Part shown: piece after piece, positions 1 to 8,329 of the stretch | How positions within the stretch are numbered: position 1 is the stretch's first letter | Layout of the letters: the number at the start of each line of letters is the position of its first letter | Source: Alphaproteobacteria bacterium UBA3002 | GTDB lineage: Bacteria > Pseudomonadota > Alphaproteobacteria > Rickettsiales > UBA3002 | Assembly (NCBI GenBank): GCA_002346425.1 | Contig: DDZS01000007.1 | Location: forward strand, 1 to 25,122 | Direction of reading: 5' to 3' | Length of the DNA stretch: 25,122 nucleotides | Made by a program: the position numbers and the translations under genes | The notes under the pieces: generated by a model | The model's database searches: none | What the model was told of the DNA's origin: nothing | What the model saw: only the letters and a program-made list of their open reading frames with translations

Positions 1-2
1 CG

Positions 3-1181
3 CTCATTAGCGGCTCGGTGGCGGCAAAGATATTCGAAGCGCTCTTTCGGTATTGGCATGGGATTGACGGGTATCTTTATGCGATTCAATACTCCACGTG
101 GTATCATGTCTTACGATTATCCATGGCATTTACCGTGGCAATTGCCTGCGTCTGGTTTTCATCTCAGCGCGCGGCGCGACTGATTACTAAACCGCTAAGC
201 GTGTTGGTTGAACATACGAATGATTTCGCCTCGACCGGAAATTACGGTGTCCGGTTAAAAGCCTATTATCAGGATGAGATTGGCCAACTGGTCGATAGTT
301 TCAACCGCATGATGGACCAGATTCAACGCAATACTATTTCGATTCGTCAGGAAAAAGAAACGGTCATGGAGTTGAATCACCAATTGGTCACGGCGCATGC
401 CGATGCTGATGCCGCACGGCATATGGCAGAGCGTTCAAATATTCTGAAAACGGCTTTTTTATCGAATATGAGCCACGAGTTGCGGACACCGATGAACTCT
501 ATCCTTGGGTTTTCGCGGCGGTGCTTGCGGAAATTAGATGTCCTGACCAAAGAACAGTTACAAGAAAATCTAAAGCTGATTCACGAGAGCGGTGAACGGT
601 TGCTATTACTGCTCAACGATCTTCTTGATATCAGCAAATTGGAATCGGGAAAGATGCTGTTTACAATGCGTCCGGAAGATCTTCAACAATCGCTGGCGCA
701 AGCGATGCGTGAACTGCAATCGCAGGCCCATGATAAGCGCATTACGATAACACATGTCCCGGTCCAAGTGTCGACGCTGGTGCAATGCGACAATCAGCGC
801 ATGACGCAGGTTATTATTAATTTACTGTCCAATGCCATCCGCTTTACGCCGCATGGTCGCAGCATCACGCTTTCGTATCATACCTATCACCTGGCCAAAA
901 ATCCTCCCATCATGCAAAAAGCTTTGATGTTCCGCATTGAGGATGAGGGACCAGGCATACCACCTGGCGAATTAGAGCTGATCTTCGATAAATTTCGTCA
1001 AAGTAGCAAAACCCGCTTGGGGGGTGGCGGAACGGGGCTAGGGTTAGCCATTTGCCGTGAAATTATCCGCGCGCATCATGGCACCATCCGTGCCGAACAT
1101 CATCCAGAAGGCGGAGCCATATTCTGGTTTGCCATTCCTTATATCCAAACGCATTCAACGGTGGAGACAGAAATATTATGA
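3..1181 (+). CDS. Membrane sensor histidine kinase (5' end missing)
   Basis: Autophosphorylating sensor kinase at the inner membrane. The frame is open to the left edge, with no stop before an internal GTG at 18, so the true start lies outside the window. Visible order: the end of an extracytoplasmic or linker part, a hydrophobic helix (about 105-175 nt), a HAMP domain (LITKPLSVL to DEIGQLVDSFNRMM), a short coiled coil, HisKA with H-box SHELRTPMN (His codon at 474-476), and HATPase_c with N-box INLLSNAIRFT, G1 DEGPGIP and G2 GGGGTGLGLA. All catalytic boxes are intact. The segment before HAMP resembles kinases with CHASE8-type sensors, but too little is visible to name it. It has no receiver domain, so the partner is probably the response regulator whose ATG overlaps this stop (ATGA). 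The signal is unknown. Confidence 0.93.
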   Translation, partial: LISGSVAAKIFEALFRYWHGIDGYLYAIQYSTWYHVLRLSMAFTVAIACVWFSSQRAARLITKPLSVLVEHTNDFASTGNYGVRLKAYYQDEIGQLVDSFNRMMDQIQRNTISIRQEKETVMELNHQLVTAHADADAARHMAERSNILKTAFLSNMSHELRTPMNSILGFSRRCLRKLDVLTKEQLQENLKLIHESGERLLLLLNDLLDISKLESGKMLFTMRPEDLQQSLAQAMRELQSQAHDKRITITHVPVQVSTLVQCDNQRMTQVIINLLSNAIRFTPHGRSITLSYHTYHLAKNPPIMQKALMFRIEDEGPGIPPGELELIFDKFRQSSKTRLGGGGTGLGLAICREIIRAHHGTIRAEHHPEGGAIFWFAIPYIQTHSTVETEIL

Positions 1182-2122
1182 GCCCGCGATACAAAGAAGC
1201 GATTATGATCGTCGATGATGAAACTAACAATGTGCGTCTCTTGGAAGACGATTTGCGCGATGCAGGATATACGGATTTTTTCACGGCTCGCAATGGCGCC
1301 GAGGCTTGGGATATTTTGCTGCAACATCATGCTTCCATCGCCTGTATATTGCTCGATCGCATGATGCCGGGCATGGATGGGATGGAAGTGTTAGGGCGCA
1401 TCCGAAGCCATCCCGATATTCGGTATATCCCGGTGATTATGCAGACCGCCGCTGCGGCGCGAGACCAGATCCTGGAAGGCATCGCCGCCGGGGTGTATTA
1501 TTATTTAACTAAGCCCTATGATCAGGATACCCTGATTACGGTAGTTTCTGCCGCCTTGCGCGACTATGCACTTACGCGCGAACTGCGCGCTGATGCCGTG
1601 CATTTTCGCAAAAAACTGCATGTGGTGAAAGAAGGGCGTTTCGCCATTCGTACCCTTGAGGATGTCTCTTATTTAAGCACATTTCTGGCCGGACTTTATC
1701 CCGAGCCGGAACGGGTCATTCTCGGACTTTCTGAAATATTCTTAAACGCCATCGAACATGGCAATTTGTGTGTGGGGTATAAGAATAAAGGAGAGCTGTT
1801 GCAACATGGCGTATGGCATGAGGAAATTGAGCGGCGTCTCAACGATCCTAACTATGCGGACCGCGAAGTGGCAGTACATTACAAACAAGAATGCGATCAT
1901 ATTTTTCTGCGGGTCACGGATGCCGGCTCCGGATTCGATTGGAGGCCTTATATGAGCATTGAGCCGGAGCGTGCGATGCAACCCCATGGTCGGGGCATTG
2001 TGATGGCACGTATGTTTTCCTTTGATCACCTAGAGTTTCATGGGTGCGGTAATAGCGTGGATTGTCTCGTCTACCTCGATCCAGCCGCGCGCAAACGCGC
2101 CCCTAAACATACTAGACTATGA
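1178..2122 (+). CDS. Response regulator: receiver fused to RsbW-like ATPase domain
   Basis: A 314-residue two-domain protein. Residues 9-130 form a receiver domain with acidic pair D13/D14, phospho-acceptor D60 (LLDRMMPGMDG), T90 and K112 (TKPYD). Residues about 150-305 resemble a GHKL ATPase of the RsbW/anti-sigma (HATPase_c_2) type: N-box SEIFLNAIEHGN (N190, E193), a G1-like VTDAGSGFDW and a G2-like PHGRGIVMARM. There is no HisKA dimerisation domain, so it is not an ordinary histidine kinase. From the family, this output suggests a serine kinase or partner-switching protein whose activity is gated by receiver phosphorylation. No STAS antagonist or PP2C gene is visible nearby. It overlaps its neighbours by 4 nt on each side (ATGA), so translation is probably coupled. 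The domain call is firm; the function is inferred. Confidence 0.88.
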   Translation: MSPRYKEAIMIVDDETNNVRLLEDDLRDAGYTDFFTARNGAEAWDILLQHHASIACILLDRMMPGMDGMEVLGRIRSHPDIRYIPVIMQTAAAARDQILEGIAAGVYYYLTKPYDQDTLITVVSAALRDYALTRELRADAVHFRKKLHVVKEGRFAIRTLEDVSYLSTFLAGLYPEPERVILGLSEIFLNAIEHGNLCVGYKNKGELLQHGVWHEEIERRLNDPNYADREVAVHYKQECDHIFLRVTDAGSGFDWRPYMSIEPERAMQPHGRGIVMARMFSFDHLEFHGCGNSVDCLVYLDPAARKRAPKHTRL

Positions 2123-2481
2123 GCAGCGTTATTACCCCTTCTGATGCAGACATGATGCAGGAGATCCGCCTACGGATAACAGAAAGCGTCCTAGCGGATC
2201 CGCATCTATCGATTTTTTTTGCTGACGCGCCATCCGCCTGTGTGACACCGATGTTTACGATGATCGCGCAGCTTGCTATCGGCGAGCCGCTTCCATTGTC
2301 TAAGGATGCGCTTGGCTTGATTCATCGTCATGCGGCGCGTCAGGGATTATGCGCCATGCATGTGCAACGACTGGCATCCCACATGGTGGAGGCGATGCAG
2401 CATAGCGGCTGCGACATCAAAGATTGCACCGCTGCGCAGGCGCGTGTGATGGCGCTCGCGCCAGGTCTTTTAGGATTTTAA
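2119..2481 (+). CDS. Divergent truncated-globin-like protein
   Basis: A 120-residue soluble protein. It follows the 2/2 (truncated) globin pattern: ESVLADPHLSIFF at residues 22-34 matches the family's xxVLADPxLxxFF, followed at the expected distance by the E-helix ending in a Gly (G55). An F-helix-like LIHRH (H69, H71) comes next, then a G/H-helix-like HVQRLASHMVEAM. H69 is the best candidate for the proximal haem ligand, with about three extra residues before the conserved Gly. The B10 Tyr of the usual FY pair is replaced (I20-T21), and the distal Gln/His positions are not kept (around P44-F46). It could therefore be a haem sensor with an unusual pocket or a haem-less globin fold. Its position between response regulator and hybrid kinase (4-nt overlap upstream, 1-nt gap downstream) points to a sensory role. 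Recognition is by pattern only. Confidence 0.6.
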   Translation: MSSVITPSDADMMQEIRLRITESVLADPHLSIFFADAPSACVTPMFTMIAQLAIGEPLPLSKDALGLIHRHAARQGLCAMHVQRLASHMVEAMQHSGCDIKDCTAAQARVMALAPGLLGF

Positions 2482-2482
2482 A

Positions 2483-4462
2483 ATGGGAGGAAACCGCGAT
2501 AATGCGATAGCCAAATGGCAGGCCTTTAACCTGTTGCCATATGCGGCATATATGAAAGATCGTTACGGGCTATTTCGCTTTTGTAATGCGGCATTTGTAA
2601 AACTATCGGGCATCCGGCAGGCTGAATATTTGCTCCATCATAGCGCGCATACGATGATTTGGTCCCAGGATGAGGCATTGCTTTGGAACGAGGATGCCGC
2701 TTTCTTTTTCGCCGAGCAGGAAGCGAAGGCGGTAGCAGAGGAAATGTCATGCCCACCTTTATTACATGCACTCCCTCCACATGCCGAATTAGGTCCCCGC
2801 TGGCTGGAAGCAGAGATTGTCTATGTCGCAGATAATGATGGCTATACGCTAACGTTACTGCGTGACGTCACCCACACGCAATTAGCACAGCATCGCGGGG
2901 AGATGGCGAATCGCCGGGCTGAGCTATCGGCTCAGGAATTGATGGCGCATCTTGAGCAAGCCAATAATCTGCGCGCGCAAGCTGAAATGGCCAGCCGGAT
3001 GAAATCAGAATTTCTAGCTACGATGAGCCATGAAATTCGCACCCCAATGAATGCGATTCTAGGCCTCTCAAGCATGCTGCTCGATTCGTCGCTCGAAGCG
3101 GAGCAATGCGATCATGTGCAATTGATACGCCGCTCCACCGAATCGCTTCTGCACATTATTAATGACATCCTCGACCTCTCGAAAATTGAATCGGGGCATA
3201 TTGAACTCGAGATGAGTGCGTTTAATATCCGTCAACTGATCGAAGAAATCGGCGATGTATTGGCAGATCGGTTACGTCAGACATCGCTTGAACTTATTCT
3301 GGATATTGACCCCGCTTTACCTATCATATTGCGGAGCGACCCAAGCCGTTTACGCCAAATCCTTCTTAATTTGGTCAGCAACGCGTTGAAATTTACGCAG
3401 CAGGGCTTTGTGCTGTTAAAAGTGAGCGTCGATAATGAGCAGCTCTGCTGTCGCATTCAAGATACCGGCCCCGGCATTCCCGCGCATGAACAATCGCTTA
3501 TTTTTCTGCCCTTTCATCAGGCCGCCTTTACACGGCAACGCGCGATTCAAGGCACGGGGCTTGGCTTGCCGATTACCCAGCGATTGGTTGAGGCGATGGG
3601 TGGCGAAATTACGGTGCAAAGCGAATCTGGCAAAGGGGCGTGTTTTACCGTTCACTTACCGTATGAGACCATTTCATGTGATGTCGAACCCGTGTTATAT
3701 CATGGCCATGTCGCCGTTATCGATATGTCGGAAATAAGCCGTCAGGCATATTCCGTCCACTTACACCATTCTGGGTATCAGGTGAGTGCATTTCCAAATC
3801 TGGATCAATGGATGCAAGCGGGTGCGCCCGGCAAGGTGATGCTTCTCAATAAACATGCGCAGCAAACACTTCCCGCCAACCATACCACCTATATTCACCT
3901 ACCGCTGGTCCAGCTGATCCACCCTTCAGAGCCTTTGCCGGAATCAACGTCTCAGCATCGCTTTTTGCATAAGCCAGTACATGCATCGATTTTGCATGAA
4001 GCAATAGAAACCGCTTTATGCCCCGCCAGAAAAGATGAAAACAGCTTCGCCGTTCCTGTGACGCGACCACCGCGCTTTAACGCGCATATTTTATTGGTGG
4101 AAGATAATAACGTGAATCAGCTAGTCGCTAGCGCGATGCTAAAAAAATATGGCTGCGTGGTGGATCTTGCTGCCGATGGGCTGGAAGCGATTCAGCAAGC
4201 AGCAATGCGCTCCTATGACTTAATTTTTATGGATATTCAAATGCCGGAACTGGATGGGCTTGATGCTACGCGTGAAATCCGCGCACGCGAGCGTAACGCT
4301 GCCCCACGGCAGATTATTATTGCGATGACCGCCAATGCGATGCATGGCGACCGTGAAACCTGTCTGGAAGCGGGGATGGACGATTACATAGCCAAACCTT
4401 TGGAAGAAGCACGCTTAGTGCATGTGTTACAGCATTGGCTGAAAGAATCAGAAAATACGTGA
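2483..4462 (+). CDS. Hybrid sensor histidine kinase with PAS-like input and two receiver modules
   Basis: A cytoplasmic 659-residue kinase with no membrane segment. Order: PAS-like input (about 10-135), coiled coil (about 138-172), HisKA with SHEIRTPMN (H183), HATPase_c with N-box LNLVSNALKFT, G1 DTGPGIP and G2 GTGLGLPIT, then a degenerate receiver-like stretch (about 405-520), and a C-terminal receiver (about 535-655). The last has D584 (FMDIQMPELDG), a downstream AMTANAM segment and a KP pair. The middle module keeps a receiver-like opening (HVAVIDMSE) and a closing HKPVHASIL, but has no Asp at the phospho-acceptor position. With no HPt domain, phosphotransfer to another protein needs an external HPt. 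It starts 1 nt after the globin-like gene and is the last gene of the operon. Confidence 0.92.
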   Translation: MGGNRDNAIAKWQAFNLLPYAAYMKDRYGLFRFCNAAFVKLSGIRQAEYLLHHSAHTMIWSQDEALLWNEDAAFFFAEQEAKAVAEEMSCPPLLHALPPHAELGPRWLEAEIVYVADNDGYTLTLLRDVTHTQLAQHRGEMANRRAELSAQELMAHLEQANNLRAQAEMASRMKSEFLATMSHEIRTPMNAILGLSSMLLDSSLEAEQCDHVQLIRRSTESLLHIINDILDLSKIESGHIELEMSAFNIRQLIEEIGDVLADRLRQTSLELILDIDPALPIILRSDPSRLRQILLNLVSNALKFTQQGFVLLKVSVDNEQLCCRIQDTGPGIPAHEQSLIFLPFHQAAFTRQRAIQGTGLGLPITQRLVEAMGGEITVQSESGKGACFTVHLPYETISCDVEPVLYHGHVAVIDMSEISRQAYSVHLHHSGYQVSAFPNLDQWMQAGAPGKVMLLNKHAQQTLPANHTTYIHLPLVQLIHPSEPLPESTSQHRFLHKPVHASILHEAIETALCPARKDENSFAVPVTRPPRFNAHILLVEDNNVNQLVASAMLKKYGCVVDLAADGLEAIQQAAMRSYDLIFMDIQMPELDGLDATREIRARERNAAPRQIIIAMTANAMHGDRETCLEAGMDDYIAKPLEEARLVHVLQHWLKESENT

Positions 4463-4500
4463 AAGGCTATAGATATTTTATGCCGTCTTTATCACATTAG

Positions 4501-4525
4501 AATCGTTATAATGATATTAACGATT
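4501..4525 (+). promoter_or_regulatory. Palindromic operator over a -10 box, upstream of tetR
   Basis: The 8-bp arms AATCGTTA (4501-4508) and TAACGATT (4518-4525) form a perfect inverted repeat with a 9-nt spacer. A consensus -10 hexamer TATAAT lies at 4507-4512, overlapping the left arm. No good -35 box is visible. It sits 46 nt before the chosen tetR start. This is the classic arrangement for a TetR repressor acting on its own promoter; which protein binds is inferred. Confidence 0.55.
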
Positions 4526-4571
4526 GCTAATATTTAAAGATAGGGCAATATTGCTCTTGCAGAAGGAAGCT

Positions 4572-5162
4572 ATGCCCCAGGATCGTAACGCTATTATACA
4601 AACGACTATCAAACATATCGCTACAGACGGTGTGTATTTCCGTATTGAGCATATCGCCCAGTCTGCGGGCGTTACGGAAGCAGCACTCTATCATTATTTT
4701 CCTGAACAGCAATTATTGGTCGATTGTGTCTATCTTGCGATCAAGGAAGAAGTGGCGGATTACGTGATGCCAGCAGTGGAGGAGACGCATGATGTCTTTT
4801 CCATGCTGGAAGAAGGTTGGAATCGCTATTTTGATTGGGGCTGTGAGCATGAATCTCAAATCACAGCGTGGTATCGCCTCTATCATTCCACGCTCCTATC
4901 TGAAGAAGCACGCAGCGATGGCGAACATATGTTCGAATGCATGCATCAACGCATTGAATACGCTGTAAGCCAAGGGAAGCTTGGTGATTTACCCTGCGAT
5001 TATATTTGCAAAATTATCCGCGAACATGTGCATTTGGCAATTTTCCATGCGGTAGCCTTGCCAAGCCAAGAGGCGCGTGACGCGCATAAAGAACTGGGCT
5101 TCCGTCTATTGTGGCAAGGGCTCTCAGAAATCTTCGAAACCCACGACCGCAAACGCGCTTAG
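4572..5162 (+). CDS. TetR-family transcriptional regulator
   Basis: A 196-residue repressor-type protein. The N-terminal TetR HTH covers about residues 6-50, with the typical IAQSAGVTEAALYHYFPEQQLL recognition region. The C-terminal ligand-binding part is not a type I recognise. ATG 4572 is chosen because AGAAGGA lies a few bases upstream; the frame is open from a TTG at 4524, but that would lie inside the palindrome and has no ribosome site. Its stop (TAG 5160-5162) overlaps the stop of the convergent RND pump gene, so it is not part of that operon. Likely self-regulated through the 4501-4525 palindrome. Whether it also controls the pump is unknown. Confidence 0.85.
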   Translation: MPQDRNAIIQTTIKHIATDGVYFRIEHIAQSAGVTEAALYHYFPEQQLLVDCVYLAIKEEVADYVMPAVEETHDVFSMLEEGWNRYFDWGCEHESQITAWYRLYHSTLLSEEARSDGEHMFECMHQRIEYAVSQGKLGDLPCDYICKIIREHVHLAIFHAVALPSQEARDAHKELGFRLLWQGLSEIFETHDRKRA

Positions 5163-8100
5163 TGCTCTACTCTCTTTGCACGATGGGATGGACTTAGTCG
5201 TTTCTCCAATTTGCTGAGTATCACATAAAATACTGGCGTGAAAATCAGACCAAAGAAGGTCACACCTAGCATCCCCGCAAAGACCGCGATACCAATTGCT
5301 TGCCGCATTTCAGCACCCGCGCCGGTACTAAGCGCCAGTGGCAATACACCCATGATAAAGGCAAATGACGTCATTAAAATCGGCCGTAACCGCAGACGCG
5401 CGGCTTCAATCGCCGCTTCAATTTCGGTGCGCCCGTGATGTTCCAGTTCCCGCGCGAATTCGACAATCAAAATGGCGTTTTTACAGGCAAGGCCTGCTAA
5501 GACAAACAAACTGATCTGCGTGAAAATATTGTTATCGCCGCCACTGATCGCCACCCCGATGATCGCCGACAAAATACTCATCGGTACGATGAGAATGACC
5601 GCCAGCGGTAGCGTCAGGCTTTCATATTGAGCGGCCAATACCAGAAAGACAAAAAAGATACAGAGCGGGAAAATATAGATCGCGGTGTTGCCTGCCAGAA
5701 TCTCCTGATAGGTCAGCTCGGTCCACTCAAATTCAATCCCCTGCGGCAGCATCCGTTCAAGAATATCGACGATGGCATCCTGCGCTTGGCCGGAAGAATA
5801 CCCGGGTGCCGGGCTACCGTTAATGTCTGCAGAACGGAAGGCGTTGTACCGCATCGCCGTTTGCGGACCAAAGGTTTCATTCACTTCCATTACGGCCCCC
5901 AAAGGCACGGCTTCACCAGCCACATTGCGCGTCTGTAATCGCAAAATATCTTGCGGGGTGGAGCGGAAGCTTTTATCCGCCTGCGCCACCACCTGATAGG
6001 TGCGGCCAAATTGGTTGAAGTCATTCACGTAAATCGAACCCAGATAAATCTGCATGGTACGGAAAATTTCATCCACCGGTACGCCAAGTTGCTGTGCCTT
6101 GGTCCGATCCAGATCGGCAAAAAGTTGTGGCACATTGATGTTATAGTTTGAATACACACTGGTCAGCGCCGGATTCTGGCGTGCCTCGCCGAGCACCTGC
6201 TGCAGCACGCTATCCAATTCCTGATAACCAAAATCTGCGCGATCCTGCACTTGCAGCTTGAAGCCGCCCGTCGTACTCAAGCCACGCACCGGCGGCGGTG
6301 GGAAAATCGCGATCATCGCTTCGTCAATGGCGTTATATTTCGCCTGCAAACTTCCGGCGATAGCGCCAGCGGAGAGATGATCCGCATCGCGGTCTTCAAA
6401 ATCGGCGAGCGTTACGAACACGATCCCCGCGCTAGATGAATTCACAAAACCATTAATAGACAGACCCGGGAATTGCACCGCATTGGTTACCCCCTCTTCT
6501 TTCATCGCAATCTCGCCCATCTTGCGCATGACTTCTTCTGTCCGTTCCAGCGTGGCACCGGCGGGAAGTTGCGCGAAACTGATCAGATATTGTTTATCCT
6601 GCGCGGGCACGAAACCTTTCGGCACTTGCGTAAAACTATAGGCAGTGATGCCGATCAAAATAATAAACACCATCATCATCATGCCGCGGCGGCGACTGGT
6701 ATAACCCACCGAGCGCGAATAGCGATCCTGATTGACGTTGAAGAAGCGATTGAACCAACGGAAAAAGCGCCCAAAAATAGCATCCATGATACGGGTTAAG
6801 CGATCTGGCGGCGCTTCGCGGGAACGCAGCAACAATGCCGACATCGCCGGGCTTAGGGTCAGCGAATTGAGTGTCGAAATAAACGTCGCGATAACGATGG
6901 TCAGTGCGAATTGTTTATAAAACATGCCGGTTAGGCCGCTAATAAACGCAATCGGGATAAATACCCCGGCAATGACCATGGAAGTTGCGATAATCGGTCC
7001 GGTGACTTCGCGCATTGCCTGCAGCGTCGCCTCGCGCGGGGTCTTGCCTTCTTCGATATTACGCTCCACATTTTCGACGACGACGATAGCGTCGTCCACC
7101 ACAATGCCGACCGCAAGAATCAACCCGAAAAGCGATAGCACGTTGATCGAAAAATCGAGCGGTAACATGATAGCAAAGGTCCCGACGATCGATACCGGCA
7201 CTGCCAGTAACGGAATAATCGAGGCACGCCAGGTTTGCAAAAACACCACGACCACAATAATCACCAGTATCACCGCCTCGATTAGAGTATGGATGACCGC
7301 ATCAATCGAGTGGCTCACAAATACCGTCGGGTCATAGACAATCGTATAGTCCAGGTCTTCCGGGAAATTCTTTTTTAGCTCTGCCATCATCGCGCGGACA
7401 TTTTGCGACAACTCCAATGCGTTCGCGTCCGGCGTTTGGAAAATCGGAATCGCCACGGCTGGTTCGTTATTTAACATCGAACGCAGCGAATAGCTTTGCG
7501 CGTCGAGCTGTGCCCGGGCAACGTCTTTAAGCCGCGTGATCACGCCATTCGCGTCGCGTTTAATGATAATATTTTCGAATTCTTCCGGCGTGGTCAGACG
7601 TCCTTGCGCATTGACGGGAAGTTCCATCTCGGTACCCGAATCATAAGGCGGGCCACCGATCACCCCGGCAGACACTTGAATATTCTGACGGCGTATGGCC
7701 TCGACCACTTCCGTCGCAGTCATGCCACGCTCCGCAATCCGGTCCGGATTGAGCCAGATGCGCATCGCGTAATCGCCCGATCCGAATAGCCGCACTTCGC
7801 CGACGCCCTGAATCTTTGCTAGCTGGTCTTTAATGTTTAGCGTAGCGTAGTTACGCAAATAAAGCATGTCATAGCGTTCATTTGGCGAAGTTAGGTGAAC
7901 AACCATGGTTAGGTCAGGAGAACTTTTCGCGACGGTAACACCTAGCTGGCGCGTCACTTCAGGTAGCCGTGGCAACGCCTGCGACACCCGGTTTTGTACC
8001 AATTGTTGTGCCAAGTCCGGGTCGGTGCCCACCGCAAAAGTGACGCTTAAGGACAAGCGTCCATCGGTCGTAGCCAGCGAATTCATATAGAGCAGATTTT

Positions 8101-8323
8101 CCACGCCACTGATTTGCTCTTCCAATGGGGTGGCAACCGTTTCAGCGATTGTCGCAGGGTTGGCCCCCGGGAAATTCGCCGTAACTTGCACCGAGGGCGG
8201 CACCACTTCCGGATATTCCGAAATCGGCAATTGGGTCATCGCGATCGCTCCAAGAAGGAAGATTACGAAAGATAATACGCCAGCGAAAATCGGGCGGTCG
8301 ATAAAGCTCGTCGATAGGTTCAT
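5159..8323 (-). CDS. RND efflux pump inner-membrane permease, MexF/OqxB-like (HAE1)
   Basis: A 1054-residue proton-driven drug exporter subunit, full length for the HAE1 family. The N-terminus MNLSTSFIDRPIFAGVLS begins the first transmembrane helix; two large periplasmic loops and twelve helices follow. The proton-relay Asp pair is in GIVVDDAIVVVENVE and the TM10 lysine is in GLACKNAILIVEFA. Stretches such as EYPEVVPPSVQV, SPDLTMVVHLTSPNERYDMLYL and SGDYAMRIWL match the MexF/OqxB branch rather than AcrB. It starts 6 nt after the adaptor gene with no strong ribosome site, so translation is probably coupled. It is the last gene of tetR-adaptor-pump, and no outer-membrane channel gene follows. 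Substrates cannot be told from sequence. Confidence 0.95.
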   Translation of the reverse strand: MNLSTSFIDRPIFAGVLSFVIFLLGAIAMTQLPISEYPEVVPPSVQVTANFPGANPATIAETVATPLEEQISGVENLLYMNSLATTDGRLSLSVTFAVGTDPDLAQQLVQNRVSQALPRLPEVTRQLGVTVAKSSPDLTMVVHLTSPNERYDMLYLRNYATLNIKDQLAKIQGVGEVRLFGSGDYAMRIWLNPDRIAERGMTATEVVEAIRRQNIQVSAGVIGGPPYDSGTEMELPVNAQGRLTTPEEFENIIIKRDANGVITRLKDVARAQLDAQSYSLRSMLNNEPAVAIPIFQTPDANALELSQNVRAMMAELKKNFPEDLDYTIVYDPTVFVSHSIDAVIHTLIEAVILVIIVVVVFLQTWRASIIPLLAVPVSIVGTFAIMLPLDFSINVLSLFGLILAVGIVVDDAIVVVENVERNIEEGKTPREATLQAMREVTGPIIATSMVIAGVFIPIAFISGLTGMFYKQFALTIVIATFISTLNSLTLSPAMSALLLRSREAPPDRLTRIMDAIFGRFFRWFNRFFNVNQDRYSRSVGYTSRRRGMMMMVFIILIGITAYSFTQVPKGFVPAQDKQYLISFAQLPAGATLERTEEVMRKMGEIAMKEEGVTNAVQFPGLSINGFVNSSSAGIVFVTLADFEDRDADHLSAGAIAGSLQAKYNAIDEAMIAIFPPPPVRGLSTTGGFKLQVQDRADFGYQELDSVLQQVLGEARQNPALTSVYSNYNINVPQLFADLDRTKAQQLGVPVDEIFRTMQIYLGSIYVNDFNQFGRTYQVVAQADKSFRSTPQDILRLQTRNVAGEAVPLGAVMEVNETFGPQTAMRYNAFRSADINGSPAPGYSSGQAQDAIVDILERMLPQGIEFEWTELTYQEILAGNTAIYIFPLCIFFVFLVLAAQYESLTLPLAVILIVPMSILSAIIGVAISGGDNNIFTQISLFVLAGLACKNAILIVEFARELEHHGRTEIEAAIEAARLRLRPILMTSFAFIMGVLPLALSTGAGAEMRQAIGIAVFAGMLGVTFFGLIFTPVFYVILSKLEKRLSPSHRAKRVEH

Positions 8324-8329
8324 TTGTGT

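Noticed and set aside
18..20. GTG as the start of the first kinase gene
   Set aside because: The same frame stays open to the window edge, there is no ribosome site before it, and the sensor part before HAMP would be missing. Treated as a truncated gene.
4524..4526. TTG start for the tetR gene
   Set aside because: It lies inside the palindrome and just downstream of the -10, with no ribosome site; ATG 4572 has AGAAGGA and fits the usual TetR N-terminus.
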